DNA of 64,000 nucleotides from Atopsyche davidsoni (GCA_022113835.1 JAILWY010000005.1:7458501-7522500), one strand, 5' to 3'; shown: positions 1 to 15,662, counted from the stretch's first letter. Numbers and translations: made by a program. Notes: generated from the sequence alone by a model not told the origin.

Positions 1-3000
1 AACAGTTTTTACGTATATTATTTTTATTTGTCAAAAACTTATGAACTGTAACAATAATTTTTTTTTATTGCTTTTTATTTTTTCCTTGCACGATAGTATC
101 CAAATAGGCTACAATATGTATTCAATCTTGTATCAAGCGATACAAAAAATGATATTGAATTAAATTCGATATCACGATTATTTGCCAGTAGTAAAATTTA
201 ATTTTACGTGGCCGTGTCTGCAGAATTTGCACAGCTGAATTAAAATGCAAGCAGTCGTGAACCGTTGTACGTTTCCCGTACAAGTATAATTGAATCGTCG
301 AATTGTCGCTTCACTCTTGCTGCAGTTTGCCGCAGTCGGCTGATTTCCCGCGGGACGCCCATCAACTGCACTGGGGTTTATTCCCTGCTTATTGTTTTGC
401 ATTTTCAGCCTTTACATGACAATGCGAGATTTATTGCCGAAACTTTCATTTTAAACATTCCAACTTAATCATAGTAGGTATTATTTTATCCGGCCGAGCG
501 TACCTTTATTATTTGCAGGATCGTGCACTGGAGGCTTTCTTTTAGACGATTTACATATTGTGTATTGGAAAATCTTCTTGACTTTATCGCATTTCAGTGA
601 GAGTGCGCCCTCCTCCCTGATCCAGGGCGAAAAGCCTATTGCGGTCCGCCTCCATTAGGATTAATCCTAACAGTATTTGTACGAACATAAATTTCAAAGC
701 ACTTTGCTGAATAATATACACCTCCAAAAGGAATGCTATAATGAAATATAAGATTTTTTAAATTGGCCTAGTAGATGATTGTTATCTGTTATTTGATGTA
801 GAGTGATTCAATAATTTTTCAAGAAAAACTTAAGAAATGTCTATTTTTTTACATAAAAAAAACAACTATTGCACATTCTTAAATTGGCATATTTTACTTT
901 TTATTTGCTGCCTGGCCTTCTCGGGAATGTGTGATATTTTCGTGTGAGGCGTGCGAGAGTACATTTCTTCCATGACATTCTCAATTCGCCTAATTCCCGA
1001 CTTCCATAGAATGTCTCAATCCCAGGTAGAACTGCCGCGGCTCCTTCTCACCTGTCCCGCGCACCCGCCTGATAAGTATTCACAAAAAGCCAAGGAAATA
1101 ATATTTCTCCAGGAGTTTTATTGAATGCTGAGCCCGCAAATCGTCCGAGACCTCCGTCCGGCCGTTCTCCCCGGATTTACAATATCACTCCGCGATATTG
1201 CAGAGTTATTACGCGAGCGCTAACTCTGTGATTACGCCGAGTCCTGGCTTTCTGAGGCGTAATTGACAGGCTCGGTGTTGTGCGCGCGGCCTTGGCTCTG
1301 TGGCGGTTTTCTCTACAATTACCGCGGCTCGGGCTATGATTAGATTCAAATGCAAAGTATTTTTTTTTATTTTTTGTTTTTTCCTTTTACTACTTAATTT
1401 TTGGTAGCGAAACGACAGCGAGAACTGCCGGCCGGCCCGGGAGCTTCCCGGCCGAGTGGAACTCGAAAGTACCGCATCGCTTAAACGCTTATTTATAGCA
1501 ATGCGTATTTTGTTGGTGGTTTTGTTTAGTGTTTATTACTCGCATTGCGTCGAAACCTCACAATTAGGCGCTGGAAAAATATTGACATCATAATTTGAAT
1601 ACAAAATTGGACGGAGGAGTTTCCGCATTCGTCAGCTCGTGTGTTCGTTAAATCAAATGTTCGTTACGCCGCTGTGGCAAGAAATCGCTGTTGTATTCAC
1701 TGAAAAATCACGTTTTCAGCACAAAAACTGAAGCGCCACATTGTTGGCTCACCCTCGCGCAAGCAGTTTTAGGTTAGCCTTTGGAAAAAAATATATTATG
1801 AAGCTCAAAAATTAATTCACTTGATCTTTTCTCTATTTAATATTTGGTTATATTTGCCACCATCGTTTAATTTAGGCTGCGCATTTGATCTATTTAATTT
1901 TTCATCTAAGTATAATGTGTATGCATACCAACGGTACATAAAAATTCAAATGTAAATTTTAACTACACGTTTGATAATAAATCTTCGTTTAATTTAAAAT
2001 CGTGGGATTTAGGCATAATATTATTCTAAAATTAATCCGCTTATCTATTCAGTACATTATGTGCTTATGTTTATTTTATTAGGAATATTATTTCTCTCTT
2101 GCGGTCAAAATTAAGTTTTAAGTTGAGAATTTCTGCGGTCTTCAGCAACTCTCATATGCCAAATTTGTTTTCGTTTTAGTTCATTGTACAACCAGGCCAA
2201 TTAAAATAAACGTACAAATGCAAATCCACTTATCTTTCGATACCTTAGGATTCCCGACCATTTTTCAAAATAATATTTTTTGTGATCATCTTGCATGTAG
2301 CTATTGTACATATTTTAAAAGGAAGCGGAGTTGTAATTTAATATTATTTTCTGATATTCAATAAAAAAATTATTTTTCATCCACTTATAAAAAAAATTAA
2401 CTAATGAATTTTTTTTTTTTAAATATAATTTTTGTTATCTTTATAATAATCCTTCCACTATTCCCACACGCGTCCATGCACTTCTTCACAAGTGCAATAC
2501 TTGCTTGTTGAGAGTGCATTTTAGTATTGATACTATTCTGCGCGGTCGAACTGAAAAAAAATGGTATTGCTTGTGGAACGAAGGAGATAAATAAACAAAA
2601 AAAATCAATGTGCGCTGTAATAGACGTATCAAGTCTTTTTTAAATATATCTAAAAATTAGCATCGATGATAATTAAGCATAAGTAAAACGAATTAATGGA
2701 ATCCCAATTAATCGACATAAAAATAAACGGCCTATTGAAATTATTATTCCCATCAGGGCGTCGGGAGGGCGATAAATATATTTACAGCACGATCCGATCC
2801 ACAAAAATTAATCCAATTAATTATCCCCCGGCGAATTAAACGAAATCAATTGACCCGCCTGTCGCGCGCAGCGGCGGCCCCCAACAGTGCCGCTGCAGGA
2901 ATTAAAATTTGACCAGGCAGCGATCACATCGCCAGTAGGAGCAGCTCTGTTCTCTGACCTGCCCCTTGGCCCCCCGGCCCCCTGGTCCTCTGGTCCCCTG

Positions 3001-4276
3001 GTCCCCTGGTCCCCTGGTCCCCCGAACACCCCATCCCCCCCGGCCTCGCTTTAGGTCTCCAACCAACCCCGGGCAAGCATGTTACTTTCTCCTTATATTG
3101 CTTATGTAGGGATACCGATTTATACACAGGATTTTAAAGCCAATGGGTCGCAAAGCAAAACACTCGCTAACTTCTACTTCATTACTAAGAAGTTTTTATG
3201 TCTATTTATATTTATTTATTCAATAAAATTAATTTACGGCTACTATCGTAAAATTCTTAAAAACAAGTGTATCTTTGAGTTTGATTTTTGTGTTTAAATT
3301 GAAAAATTCATGTATAGTTCCATGACAATGCAGCAATTTTTTTTTTCGAATATTGGCGTACAAAATTACTAAATAGTATATTTTATGAATACAATCCTTT
3401 TTTCTGCAAGTAAATTTACAGGATATTGAAACCTTATTTCTTTAATACTCGTGATAAACCTAGATTTATCATCATCCGCTTTCAAAAATAACACAGCTCG
3501 CATTTTAGTTGACAGAATCAATTATAATAACCTTTGAAAAATACTGAACCCATTTTATTTTGGTGATCGTTTCATGTCCGATCATTTTAAATGTGTGTAT
3601 CGTAAAATCAAAATAAAATTGTTTTACAATAAGCTTTTGAATAGTCCAGTGCGGAGGCGCCTACTCGCTCAGCCTCGAACATCACGCGTGTACTTTCGCT
3701 GAAGCAAATTTAAAATACAATATCCACCTTCTCCATCCATCCAACGGCTCTATTAACCCAGGGCAGCTTGAAAAAGCGCCCTTCCCATCACTTTTCACAA
3801 TTTGATACTACAGTTATTAATAGCCTCCCCGGGCATATATTACCGGCGCGCGGTACGCCCTTTTTTGACAGCCCCCGTGCCCGCCCCTCGCGAGCGCCCC
3901 ATATGCAAATCACATTCACAATATTGGACGGATTGTACCCTTTGAGTGCCGGATCACCTGGAAACCGTGTCCTCGTTTCAGTCCCAAATGGAAATATGAA
4001 AATTTCAAAACAAGCCAACGATTTTTTTGGGTTATTGTTTTATTGACTCTCTTGTGAGTTGTGTAGTTTTGTATGCTTGTTTTAAATGACGCGTGGACTG
4101 TGGAAATATGACACAAATAATTTGTGCGGAATCTTCGGCTATCGGTGAAACGGCACTGTTTACTTTTATAATTTTTTTTCCACATAAAATTTAATATGTA
4201 TGAATTGTGCGTCCATCCATATTTATCACCTGGATTTATTTTTTTTATTATTTTCATGTGTTGAGATCCTGGAAAT
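1..4276. other. Non-coding, AT-rich sequence
   Basis: No gene supported. Open frames are short and without domains. GC-rich patches lie at about 1130-1310, 2850-3060 (with the 8-bp tandem repeat) and 3640-3910. Confidence 0.7.
2982..3021. repeat. Tandem repeat of five 8-bp units
   Basis: Five units of CTGGTCCC, the first ending in T, within a C-rich stretch (2960-3050) that also has runs of 5-7 C. The minus strand therefore has repeated G-runs. It is an isolated GC-rich patch in AT-rich DNA. Confidence 0.9.
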
Positions 4277-4455
4277 TTAACCCTTACGTGATGACAATTA
4301 TCTCACAATATATTTGTAATAATAATTTTGTCAAATTATGACATATTTATTTATTGTTATCTGTGTTTTAAATTAAACTACCTAAAATGAACAACAATGC
4401 TCACTTAAGTACAGGTTGGTATCTTATCAGCAAAAGTGCTGCGCGCAAGGGTTAA
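4277..4455. mobile_element. Candidate TTAA-flanked (piggyBac-like) MITE
   Basis: TTAA at 4277-4280 is followed by CCCTTACGTG, and the other end reads CGCGCAAGGG followed by TTAA at 4452-4455. The ends are inverted repeats (CCCTTACGTG versus CCCTTGCGCG, 8 of 10, both differences transitions). TTAA target duplication and CCCT-type ends are known for the piggyBac superfamily. The 171-bp interior has no coding capacity, so it would be non-autonomous. The short inverted repeats leave room for coincidence in AT-rich DNA. Confidence 0.4.
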
Positions 4456-6905
4456 GTATTGTTTTCGGTAATCAGTTCTACAGATATCGGGCGCGAGTCT
4501 TGCTGGCAGCAATGTTCGGGTGATTCCTTTCTCATTCATCTGCTAGCTGACGAGCTGGATGAACACAATCCTCGATTTTATTTTGACTCGACCCTCTGAA
4601 ATAGGAATAACATTAGTCTTTATTTTCTCTTTGTGAATTGTATTAGTTAAATACACACTCAGAATATAGCAGCTACATCAAAACCTTTTGGCTTTTAAAC
4701 ATGATAAGTTAACACCACATTTTTGGCCCAAATCTCCACGTGTCCTGATTAATAAAATGAGAATAAATATTTTAGTTATTAATTAAAAGTTCTATGTAAA
4801 AATATTCACTAGAAATTATAATGGCGTTCACAAGTTACATTTTTAACGCGTTTTTCAATGTCGGCAAAATCGTGCGTAGCTTCTTTGAAAACTCGGCCGG
4901 GGAGTTCCTCTACGCTGCGGGCTTTGTGTGCGAGGCCCGCCAAAGGAAACTAGATATTTTGATTCACGTAATTAAGTTTGAATAAATCAGTACTAAGCGC
5001 AATTTTGCGTTTCTTTTCTCGACAAAATGCCGCCTGAAATTGCCTTATTAAAAGCGAATTCGGGTCAGAGTTATTATACAATAGGTAAAATTAAAAAAGT
5101 GTATGCCATCGCCGGTTTCCAATTCGCTCGTATATCATAGGCTGTCGACTGGTATGGCTCAATTCGCACCGCGCCTTACATAATGGGCTCCGGCCTTATC
5201 TACACACGGGCACAAGTTTTTCTAGCCTCTGCTAGCCTGGAAATGAAATATGAACTGAAAAATTCCATATTGAAATTTATAGCGAGCCCGTCTGACGGCT
5301 CCCTGGGTAACGCGTGTATCTATCTATCAATAAATTCTGAAATTTTAGAATAAAATTGAATTATTATTCGCCTTGACTTGCGTCATAACTTTACTTGTTG
5401 TTTATTTAGGAAATCGCTTGATTAAAGAACAGTGTTTGGAGTAAATTTAATGTTTAATTTATGTACAATTATTTGGTAACGTTATCTAGAATACAGACAG
5501 TCGAGTCATCGTTAAACATTTTCAGGGTTATAATCGATCTCCAGACAGCGATGGAAGATAGAAGCGGAAAGGTGGAATAGTTCAAGGTCGAAGAGACACT
5601 CCAGCCCCTGCGCCTTGCGCGTCAGTTCTGCCCGCCACTGTGCAGTTGACTGTAGTTCAAATAGTTATTCATGAAATTGAATCGTCTCCAACTCTTCGTT
5701 GGTAATTATTTTGAAGAGAAGTTTTTTATCATTAGCGTTTGAACTCCGCATCCTATTTCTTTTATCGTAATCTACATTTCGATATAAACAATAATTATAA
5801 ATTGTCGGTTCCCACACGTAAAACAAATACTAAACTATCAATAAAACTTTACAGTAAGAATCTAAAAATTTGTATATAGATTGAATCTTCCAGAAAGTAC
5901 TAAGTTAGCAGAGAGAAGCAAAGCATTGGTAATGCTCCGCTGCTGAGCAACCCGGCGGGGGTTGAGAGTAATCTGATTGACCGGGGCATCGCCGACTTGC
6001 CGCGGACCGCATCGCCCGGCCCTCCGCGGACTCCGCAGCCAATTTGGCCTCCTTCATTATCCGGCTCGGAACTAACCGAGTTTTCTTGCGACTAACTATT
6101 TATACCTGAGCTAGTTTGTTGTCTTTTGACGGTAAATTCGGAACGGTTTGGCCTAAATACTGCCTCCAGAGCTTAGGAAAGGCTTATTTTAAATATAAAC
6201 AAAACGTAATGTTCAATGGCAAACTATATTTATCAGGTAGAGAATAAAGCCATTTATTATTTGAGCTGGCACTCGACAGAAGTTCTCCTCAGTAGTGATG
6301 ACTCTTTTCTCAAAATAACCCGCTCGTGGCCTTTAAAAGATGTATTGCAATTAGCTTTTGTGAATTGACAAAAAAAAAAACCACCAGTACTTGCTCAGAA
6401 TCGCTACAGCATAATAGCGGTGGTGGATACCACAGCGAAAGCTTTTATTGTAATGTATTCGTTTGTGCTTTATCTCCGAGTATATCGCTGGTCAATGGTA
6501 AAACTCTAAAAACATTTTATCTTAAATGTATGATTTATTTGTAATTCAAGCGATAAACATAACTCGTGATTCGTGGTTAAGTAATAAATATGTCGTTTAT
6601 CATTTTTTTTTCGTGAGCTATTTTCTATTTCGTATTGTTGAGAGACAATATTTTTTAACCCAAAAACAATTTAAACTTTTTATTTTTCACTTTGCTAAAA
6701 GGATTTGGCACCTCGAAGCCAAATCCTAAAAACCAATATGTTATTTGTAAACTTACAATCAATATATTTTTTCAAAAAACGCCCAAAAACAAAACCCATA
6801 ATTAAAATTATTTTTAAATTTATTATATTAAATTGAGCTTTGTAATATGAAATAGTGGGTTATAATTACTGAATCTTTAAATTTTTGAGGTTAAGCCATA
6901 CATCT

Positions 6906-6907
<2 letters not shown>

Positions 6908-6976
<69 letters not shown>
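6908..6976. repeat. (AT)n microsatellite, 69 bp
   Basis: Uninterrupted alternation of A and T. It is likely polymorphic and prone to assembly or length error. Confidence 0.97.
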
Positions 6977-6981
<5 letters not shown>

Positions 6982-9900
6982 ACTCAACTTATAATATATC
7001 TGTCAACGATAAAAGAATATGTAGCTTTGCTATGTAGATCGACCTTGAGAATTTAGTATTTTTATGGAATATGGGTTTAATCAATTTACCTGAGATTGTG
7101 ATTTGTCAATTTTTCATACGGCCAGTCGGCCATTACCCCAGTGGCCCGGAGCGCCACCTTCCTCAGCACAGTTATGCTAAAACCTCCACCTTTTGTGGGG
7201 CTGCTCGCCCGCGTCTCACATTTACCATATTCATATTCTTTATTCTCTCGCCAGAATTCTCCATTGTAATCTCCCCACTGCGTGTTGATAAAACGCCCTC
7301 GTTTCCCTGATGCCCTCGAATAATTTCTCATCTGAATATAAGTTTACATTTTAACCTATAATTTCTACGGAAGAGGAGCTTCCGCGATATATATTCTGAG
7401 TAACTCTTAGTGCTCCTTTTATTAAAAATTCACAATTTATTTCAAATAAAACCTTCATTATTACGGTTGCAAGATTTCGTTGTTTTCCGTAAGCAAGCAT
7501 TATGTTTAAAAAATATTTTTATTCTTTAATTATAAAACTTACGCAAAAAAAATTGCTTTGATGTGAAAATTAACATAAATTTATTTCTCGAACTCACTTT
7601 TGAGATTTTGTAATTTTTCAGTGATTTGTTTCTATTTACTTAAATTTTTCAATTACCAATTAAGTATACTTTCACATTAGCATATTAAAGTAAGAAATAT
7701 TTATTCTCCTGTAAAAAAAAAAAAAACAAGTAGTCTTGGGGATGAGAAAACCATTTTTTAAAAAAAAATTATTATAAGATAGATTTGATAATTTTTATTC
7801 GGAGTTCCCTGCTCGGTGTGTTGGCGTGTATCATGTGCCACGCGCAGAATTGATAGATATAAATGTCTCAATAATCATTTGGTTACCAGTTCTGAAATAT
7901 TGACGACACACAAGTAGTGTAATAAAGTAAATCTCGTACGGCTTCTTTAAGCGATCATAAATCAATTATTTAAATAGGCGTCCCTCCGCGTCGTTAACCC
8001 CTTTTGTATGGAGATAAGACGCAGCGCAGCTATGTTTCTCTCCCACTCACAAAGTCGCTATCTTTATTGGTTTCCATCGCTCGTAATATTATTGTTATTT
8101 TTTTAAAGCTTTTTGCTGGTGCCATTTCTAACTTTAAGAAGCCTTCAAATCAATATGGCTTATAAACATATAAATCACCCTATATTTTAATAACTTGGAA
8201 ACGCGTAGGTTTATATTTCATATTTATTTATATTGTCCTTGATCGTTCACACATAAATAATCGCAGTTTATTTCTCAAGTTTCATATTTTTACCTTACAC
8301 CTGCGACTTCACTAAAAATCTTTTCCCACCCAATCTCCAATCAAATTCAGTAAATTAATTCTGAAAATTTTCTATTAAAATACGACTGTCCCATCCACAA
8401 CGCCAACAAAAATAAGCGAATGTACATAATAATTTCGACACTCGTTTTTGTAACCTTTATATTACAAACGTAAACAAAAAAGTGCTTTAATATATTTTTA
8501 AATAATATGAAATTCTACCCCGAACGGTGGTTTTTATTTAAGATTTGATATTATGCAGGATTAAATGAACATCATATTCCATAAAATATTTGTAAAAATA
8601 AACATAATTCGAAATAGAGGAAGGTTATACTTTTTATATAAGGAATTTTTTACATAAATTTAAGATTTCATATAGAAATATAAATTTACCTACGTTTAAT
8701 GCCGATTTTCGGAATAGGAGAAGCGAACAATAATCTATGACATGTACTAGTCGTGCAATGGTTTGTTATCTTCATCGTCGTATCTTTTTATTGTCGTTGT
8801 TTTTTCAATAGTTCTATGAAAATGTTCAATAGTTCTAATGAAAATTTTAAATATTGTTATGCCTATCATATTTTACCCTTAACATCATGCGATTGTTATG
8901 CCAAAAAAAAACATTCCATTATTGAGAGAAGCCTACAGATATTGTAGTTTTCCATCACGCCAGTTCATTTTATCTTTATCAATATATCTTTATTATTATT
9001 AAGCCTGTAAAGATTATGGCTACGTTTATATGGAAATCGATACGCGGTCCTTCGTCCTAACTCCTACGGCCCACTTGAATTTAAAAAAAAGCTGCTTAAC
9101 GTTAGATATAAACAATTTTTATTATATTTACTGTGTTTGAAAATGCCGATGTAATCGTTTTGTTCAAAATATTTAGATAAATGAACTAACTCAAAATACA
9201 ATTCATATTCGTGAGGTTTATTTGATAACTAGTGCCTTTGAAAAATATTCAAACCGTGGCTGTTTTTTTTTTATATGCTTTTGGTGGAAATGGAGTGATT
9301 CAATCACCATAATAATTAATTTTTATTTATCAAATACGTCCTTAAGTCCTTAGTGTCCCGCCCCGCGCTGCACCACGCGGCATCTGCTGTGGAAGCTCTC
9401 CGTGGCTTTGTGCCGCTCGGGTCTTGAGATGTATTGTTATTGCCCGAGAATCTCCAAAGCACTTGCTAAAATTTATACACCCTGCAACCGCTGTTAATAA
9501 TGTAAAAAAAATCCTCTTGGTGTTAAATTCTAAAATCTGATAATATTATTTGTAAAATTTAAACTTTGTGTTTTGTGCAAGAGCCATAATTTAATCTTAT
9601 TTGTATGGACGATTCTTCGTTAATGTAATATATTTTTTTAATTTACTGTTGCATTCTTTAACCACCTATTTATTGTAGTCAAATGTAACATTGCGAGTAT
9701 TTTCTTGTTTCGCTGGAAACAGACGCAAAATCAGTTCGATTGGTATGGATTTTTTTTTATTGACTATAGCATCCAGTGGTTCCTAAAGCATGATAAATCC
9801 GAGCACACAACTCACCGCTCCCGACGTCTGCTTATCGCACATCTGCTCCGTCACAGCTTTCTAGTGTCTGTCTGCGAACTTTCCGAGCATCCCTCGCGAG

Positions 9901-12900
9901 GCGGAATCTTCCCGTGAGTATCGCAGGTTACACGTAACGGCCGTATCTCCGTCCTTGTCAATCACGCGGTCTCCGCTTTATCTCAGCCCCGGCCGGAGTC
10001 CTGATTGCGACGCGGCATCTTGTTACCCACGTGCTCGATTGTCGATTCGATTATGTTGGATGACGTCACCCGCGTGGATTGGATAATAACTTACCAAATG
10101 ATAATAATTTACTTATTTGTACCGATAGGTTTGTGTCACCAAGATCATCATCCAACAAAGTGTAAATAAAACGAAAACGCTTATTTGTTTTCAATTTTCG
10201 TAATTTGTAAGTATCAGGTTTACGGTTAGACGATTTACGTTTAATATGCACATATTTTAGGAAAAATACTTCAACCTTGAATATTATTACTGCAAACTTG
10301 TGTTTTCGTAATTTTGGGATCAAACCCGATAAATTGTTGAACCCACAGAATGCAAAAACGTCGTATCCCACCCTTATACTTAAAATTTGCCCATAGATTG
10401 CTCACTTTACAAACAAAAACATCCATATCTCTCTTTTTTCTTCCCGAGTTTTTGTTCGGCGGTTGACGCGCCTACGTGACTCGCTTGTGGATCGCTGAAG
10501 GACCGACTCGAGCTGAATCAATCCGCGCTTTATGTGGCCGCTGTCCCACCGAACTACTCACGGTAATTGCCATTTTGATAATGGAGCGATGGGGATATTT
10601 TAGGACCCCGTTTTATTCTTGCGGAGCGTGCTTTATAATTGACCGCCAGATTTCATTTGTCCCTCGAGTGTCGGCGACGATCTCACTACTGGAAAAAGTA
10701 TTTTCTTCGATGATTTTATCCTTAGCTATGCCACACGATAATATATTTTTATACAATGAAGTAATAGTACAAGAATAATTTAATTAATAGCTATATTAAA
10801 AATAAAGTAGTTTATAGTAGCACTTCGAGAACGTCACTGAAAAATGTAAATAGATATACCAAAAGCATGTGACCGTGGTAGTTTGGAATAAATAGTGTCA
10901 ATTTGTAATTAAGGGCGGTTGGGCCGCATTGTAATTGTAATGGGGCTTATCCCCTGGGTGAGAGGATTTTTATACCCTGCAAGATGAGATCTTTCGTAAT
11001 AAAGATATTTTTATGAAGATGTTTTATCCACATTTTTATGATTGGTCGCTTATTCCGCATCCGCTCATCATCCCCAGAGATCTACTTTGCTTAAGGAGTT
11101 TGGAACCGATTTTTGCCAAAAGAGTCACTTGAAAAATAATAATGTGATTATTATGGTCGCTTTTTTTGTATACATTGATGTTTTTAGCTGTACCAAGTTT
11201 CAAAATTAGAACTTGCACTGCATATTATCTAAATACACATCGTGTTTCATATCCTGGCGTATCACAGATTTACTTTTTTAACAAAACATTAAAGCAAAGA
11301 AGCATTACTATAATATTTTTTAGATTTATTATAAAACAAATTAAACCAAAAAATTAATAAACCAACTCTGGTTAAATTTAAAAAAATATATTTTTGATAA
11401 ATAATAGATTAATGTTCTTGTTTTCAGATAATACCATGAGTTCAAAGAAAAACCCTGCCTGAGTCCCATTCCGGCTATTGCTGCAGTTTAATGTTATCTT
11501 AATGCTATAATGCAGATTTAATAACGTAAAAGTTCTGTTATAATAATACAGCCACAGTTTGCATACCTTACTGCGTTATGGGGCACTTGGAAATCCAGGG
11601 GTTGGTTTGCTCATTTTAGATCGTTGTTTGGGTCATTCTCTCCCTTATGTTGCGTATATATTTTTATGTCCTTCTTGAAGGCGCCGGGAACGGTACGTTT
11701 CACGTCTATAAAGTAGCGCAGTAGGCTTTATAAAACTAAATATTTTTACTGCATTATAAAAGAAAACTTTTTACATTGTATTTTTTTAATATGCCGAGTT
11801 AAGGCGTAAATTTATGGTCAACTGACTCGCACGTACTTAAATAAAATATTTCATAATACGTACATGGATATAACATATTAAACTTAATCTTCCCCGCGTA
11901 AAGCAAATATTAATTAATCATGTTAATAGTCCTATTTTAAAGTATACATTAACTATATATCTGTACACCTTTGTTTCCGGGTTTCAGTGAATTGCTGATA
12001 TACTTAGCCGGTACTTGTTTTATTATTGTCACCTGATATTTATTTTAACGTTCAACTGAAAGTTTGATGTAAAAGAATAATCATTTTAAAACAGGAAAGT
12101 ATTTTATAGATAAGTTTTTCATGATATTTATCTGTATAAATATGTAATGCTTGAAAAGATATACTGTAAATCGTCATTATCATATAACGATTTGATTTAC
12201 CTAGAAGTTAATAATTTTTTTCCTGTATATGAAACCAATAATTAATTGCTGTAAATATACGGTCATTTGTCGTGTTTCTAAACCTTAATAATTTATTTAT
12301 CTATTTTTTCATATCTTCATTTCCGATTTGATAGGTCTTAACGTATTACTAAATAGAACTCATTAAATCTTGCGCCTACGTGGAAAATAATAAAACTGTT
12401 ATATAAATCCACAGCAGATAATAAATAAGGTCCTTCCAAATCCCGGTCCGTTTACGATCCCACTTGCAATTTTTTTGCTTACATCCTTCATAACCCCTAC
12501 AGGCTCCACGCTACACCCTTACCCAGAAGTAATGAGACAATACGCTCGGCTCTCAGCCCAATTTGCCATTAATATTTTTACGAGCCCACTACCTTCTGCT
12601 CCCCGAGCATTTGATACACGCCGCGTACTTAGAGGTAAATTACCTCAGGTTAATTATTTATATTTCTGCTATTATGAAAGGATTAATGAAATCTTAAGAA
12701 AAGTAAAAAAAATTATGCATAGTAAAATTTATTAAACATAAAAGTATATTTTATTGTTCGTCTTTGTAAAAACACCCTTATTTTCATATATTATATATCT
12801 TATTTTTCCAGATTTCAGTGAACCTAATTTCTGGTAATTGGAAGTATTCATTAAAAAATAATGCTTGATATACTTCCTTTATAACCGGTTGTTACGCATT

Positions 12901-15662
12901 TTGATTTAATATCCTTATCTTTTAGATTATTACAATTGTGTCTTGGTGTGTTAGTGTACAATTATCATTTGTAACCCTTCTCCGGCACTCTGACTGTAGA
13001 CAAATAAATAATTCCCCTTATAACCAACAAATCTTTCGTAATTCTAATATACCATTGCTTAAATTTGAATTGTTACTTTTTTATAACGAACTAATAATTT
13101 TTAGTTCATCTGTTATTAATTTCCACACTAGTTTTAGACAAAGCCCTTATTAACAGAACAAAAGAGCTTAACTTATTACTGTACGTTTTTAGACAGGTCT
13201 ATTTCAATACTCAGTATTAATACAAAAATCACTGTTTTTATTTATCTGTCATTAGTCTTTATTAAAACTCATCACTGTCTAGATTTTGACTGCCGTTTTG
13301 CATTTTCACGGCTTAGCTATTTATTATTCCACAAACAAATGTCGACGGTTTCAATTTGAGATCTTGCAGACGAAATAAACTCACTTGACATGATTTTCTG
13401 GACCGAAATAACGAATCAATAACTTGTCCTACAACTTACGGCGAGCTTTTCCAGTTTTGTGTAAGTTTAGCTGCGGAGCCTCCGTGACTCCCACGTTCAG
13501 ATTTTATTTTCTCCTACGTGACAAGTTCACCAAAGTCAGTCGTCCGGGATGAAGCCATATAGGTCATACGAGCCGAGCACTGAATACACGCTACTGCCGG
13601 GAATTACTCGATAACCGTAAATGCGAACACTGCGGCCAAGACTCGGCTCACGAGTCAATAAAATACTATCGGAAACTTTTAATTCTTCAAACGTGTTTTC
13701 GAATATAGTTAGATTCGTCGTGAAGGAAGGCAGATCATATCTGAATCACAAAAAAATCTGTCGAATCCTTCCAACATTATGTGCAAATAATTTTATAATT
13801 TAATTTTTCCATAGATATGCTTTATAATCTAGCAGTTCATTTGTTGTAATATTTGTATCAAATAATCTCTATTATATTTCTGACTTTCTCATTTTTAATG
13901 TGTCTTGAAAAGAATTTTATTTTTATCACTTTTTTGGCATTGGCGTTACCGTATACGAGTAGTTCCTAAAGAAACTTCCCGATGCACCGCAGGTATCCAG
14001 GTTGCCGTATCATTTCTCCGACCGGTGGGACCAAAGACCTTCTTGCTGCCGTTTTGGCAGTTTACGATGCGGAATTTTTTAATGTAACTGTTTCCATATT
14101 AGTTTTCGTTCAAATCCTATCTTGGTTGATATCTCTGTTTTCTACGTTTGACGTTGCTCTGCTCGCTCCAGGCTTTTACTAGCTTATAATTCTCTGAAGG
14201 CAGCTTTAAAAATATTTGGATGTATGTTGGTTGGAGTTTTCTGTCTCGCGCTCTGTTCATTATCTAAACTACCCCGACATTTGAAAGAGTTCATACCGAG
14301 TATTTATTTGAAAGTTCTTCACATTTACGAAGTTATTTCCAAACTTTTGTGAACTCCACAGCGCTACTCTGGATTTAATCAAAAATCTGCGGCCTCAAAA
14401 GTACTCTGAATAATTGGAAGTGCCTCCAAACAATTTAATTATATCCGGCGATGTGGACAACGCGCAATAATCCATACTATTCATACTTACCAGAATTTAA
14501 TTCGGAATTGTTGTGACGCCTCGTAATAATGCAAAAAATAATTAATATTAAATAAATGCTCCAGGGATCGAACAGTGTGTTTGTTCCTGCAAGGTGTCGG
14601 ATTCTAGGAAGGTTTGGGACATAGACTGATATTTATGCGTAACCATCTCGGCGGAACCCCACAGCTAGTTCGTCGTGTCATCAAATATAAATACTATTTT
14701 ATAACACTGAATACAATAAGTAATTTAATAAAATCCATGCGTATTTTCACTAATTATTTTAAACGAACATTCACATATTGAAAACATATGTAGATAATAT
14801 CAAATTATTTAAATGAGATAAATAGTATTTCATTGAATTCAAAAAGCACTTACATTAAAATGCATGCTTTTATGTTGATCTGTATTATTAATGTATACGT
14901 TTTTAAGTTATTTATACAATGTTTAACAAAGGCGAAAAAAATCTAATTCTATTACCATTCACCATAAAATAGTTAACACCGTATATATTATTATTCTACC
15001 GCATTTGGTAGGTACCTCCTTTTTGAAAATAATATCACCTATCGAAGCGCGTAATAGGAAAGAGGTTAAAGCTACGCTAATATGAAGATTAATATAAAGT
15101 CCGGCATGGCGAGTCGTGACCTTTATTAAATCATTGCCTCCGTCGGAGGCACCCCGCGGCTCACGGCCCGGCAGTCCTCTCACCTTATAAATCACCGCGC
15201 GGAGCCCCGAGCCGCGCGGCTGAGCTCACCTATTGACTCGGGTAATTTGTGTGATTCGTGTATGCTCGAATGTCTAGAAAAAGTGAACCCATGTCGAGCG
15301 ATCAACACTGTTCGAGTAAACAATCTGTTTTTGTAACCAAATGTATTACTATAATAGGAATAAAAATTTACGTAAAATAAAATAAGAAATAGTTCGTAAA
15401 AATATATTAACCTAACGTGTTTTACACATTGTATTGGTTTACTTTTCGAATAAATATTTAGTGTGAGTATATTTTCGATACTGATTATCTCACAGCAATG
15501 GAATTTTGACAAAATAGTATTACACGCTTGAGGTGCGGCATGTCCTCTCGCGTGCTTGCCGGAATAAGGCATTCATGGCAGCCACTCCGGGAGCATACCA
15601 TAAATAATCAATTTGGGCCGTCGGAAGAGTATCAATAGAGGAGAAGTGCCGCGCGACTGTTT

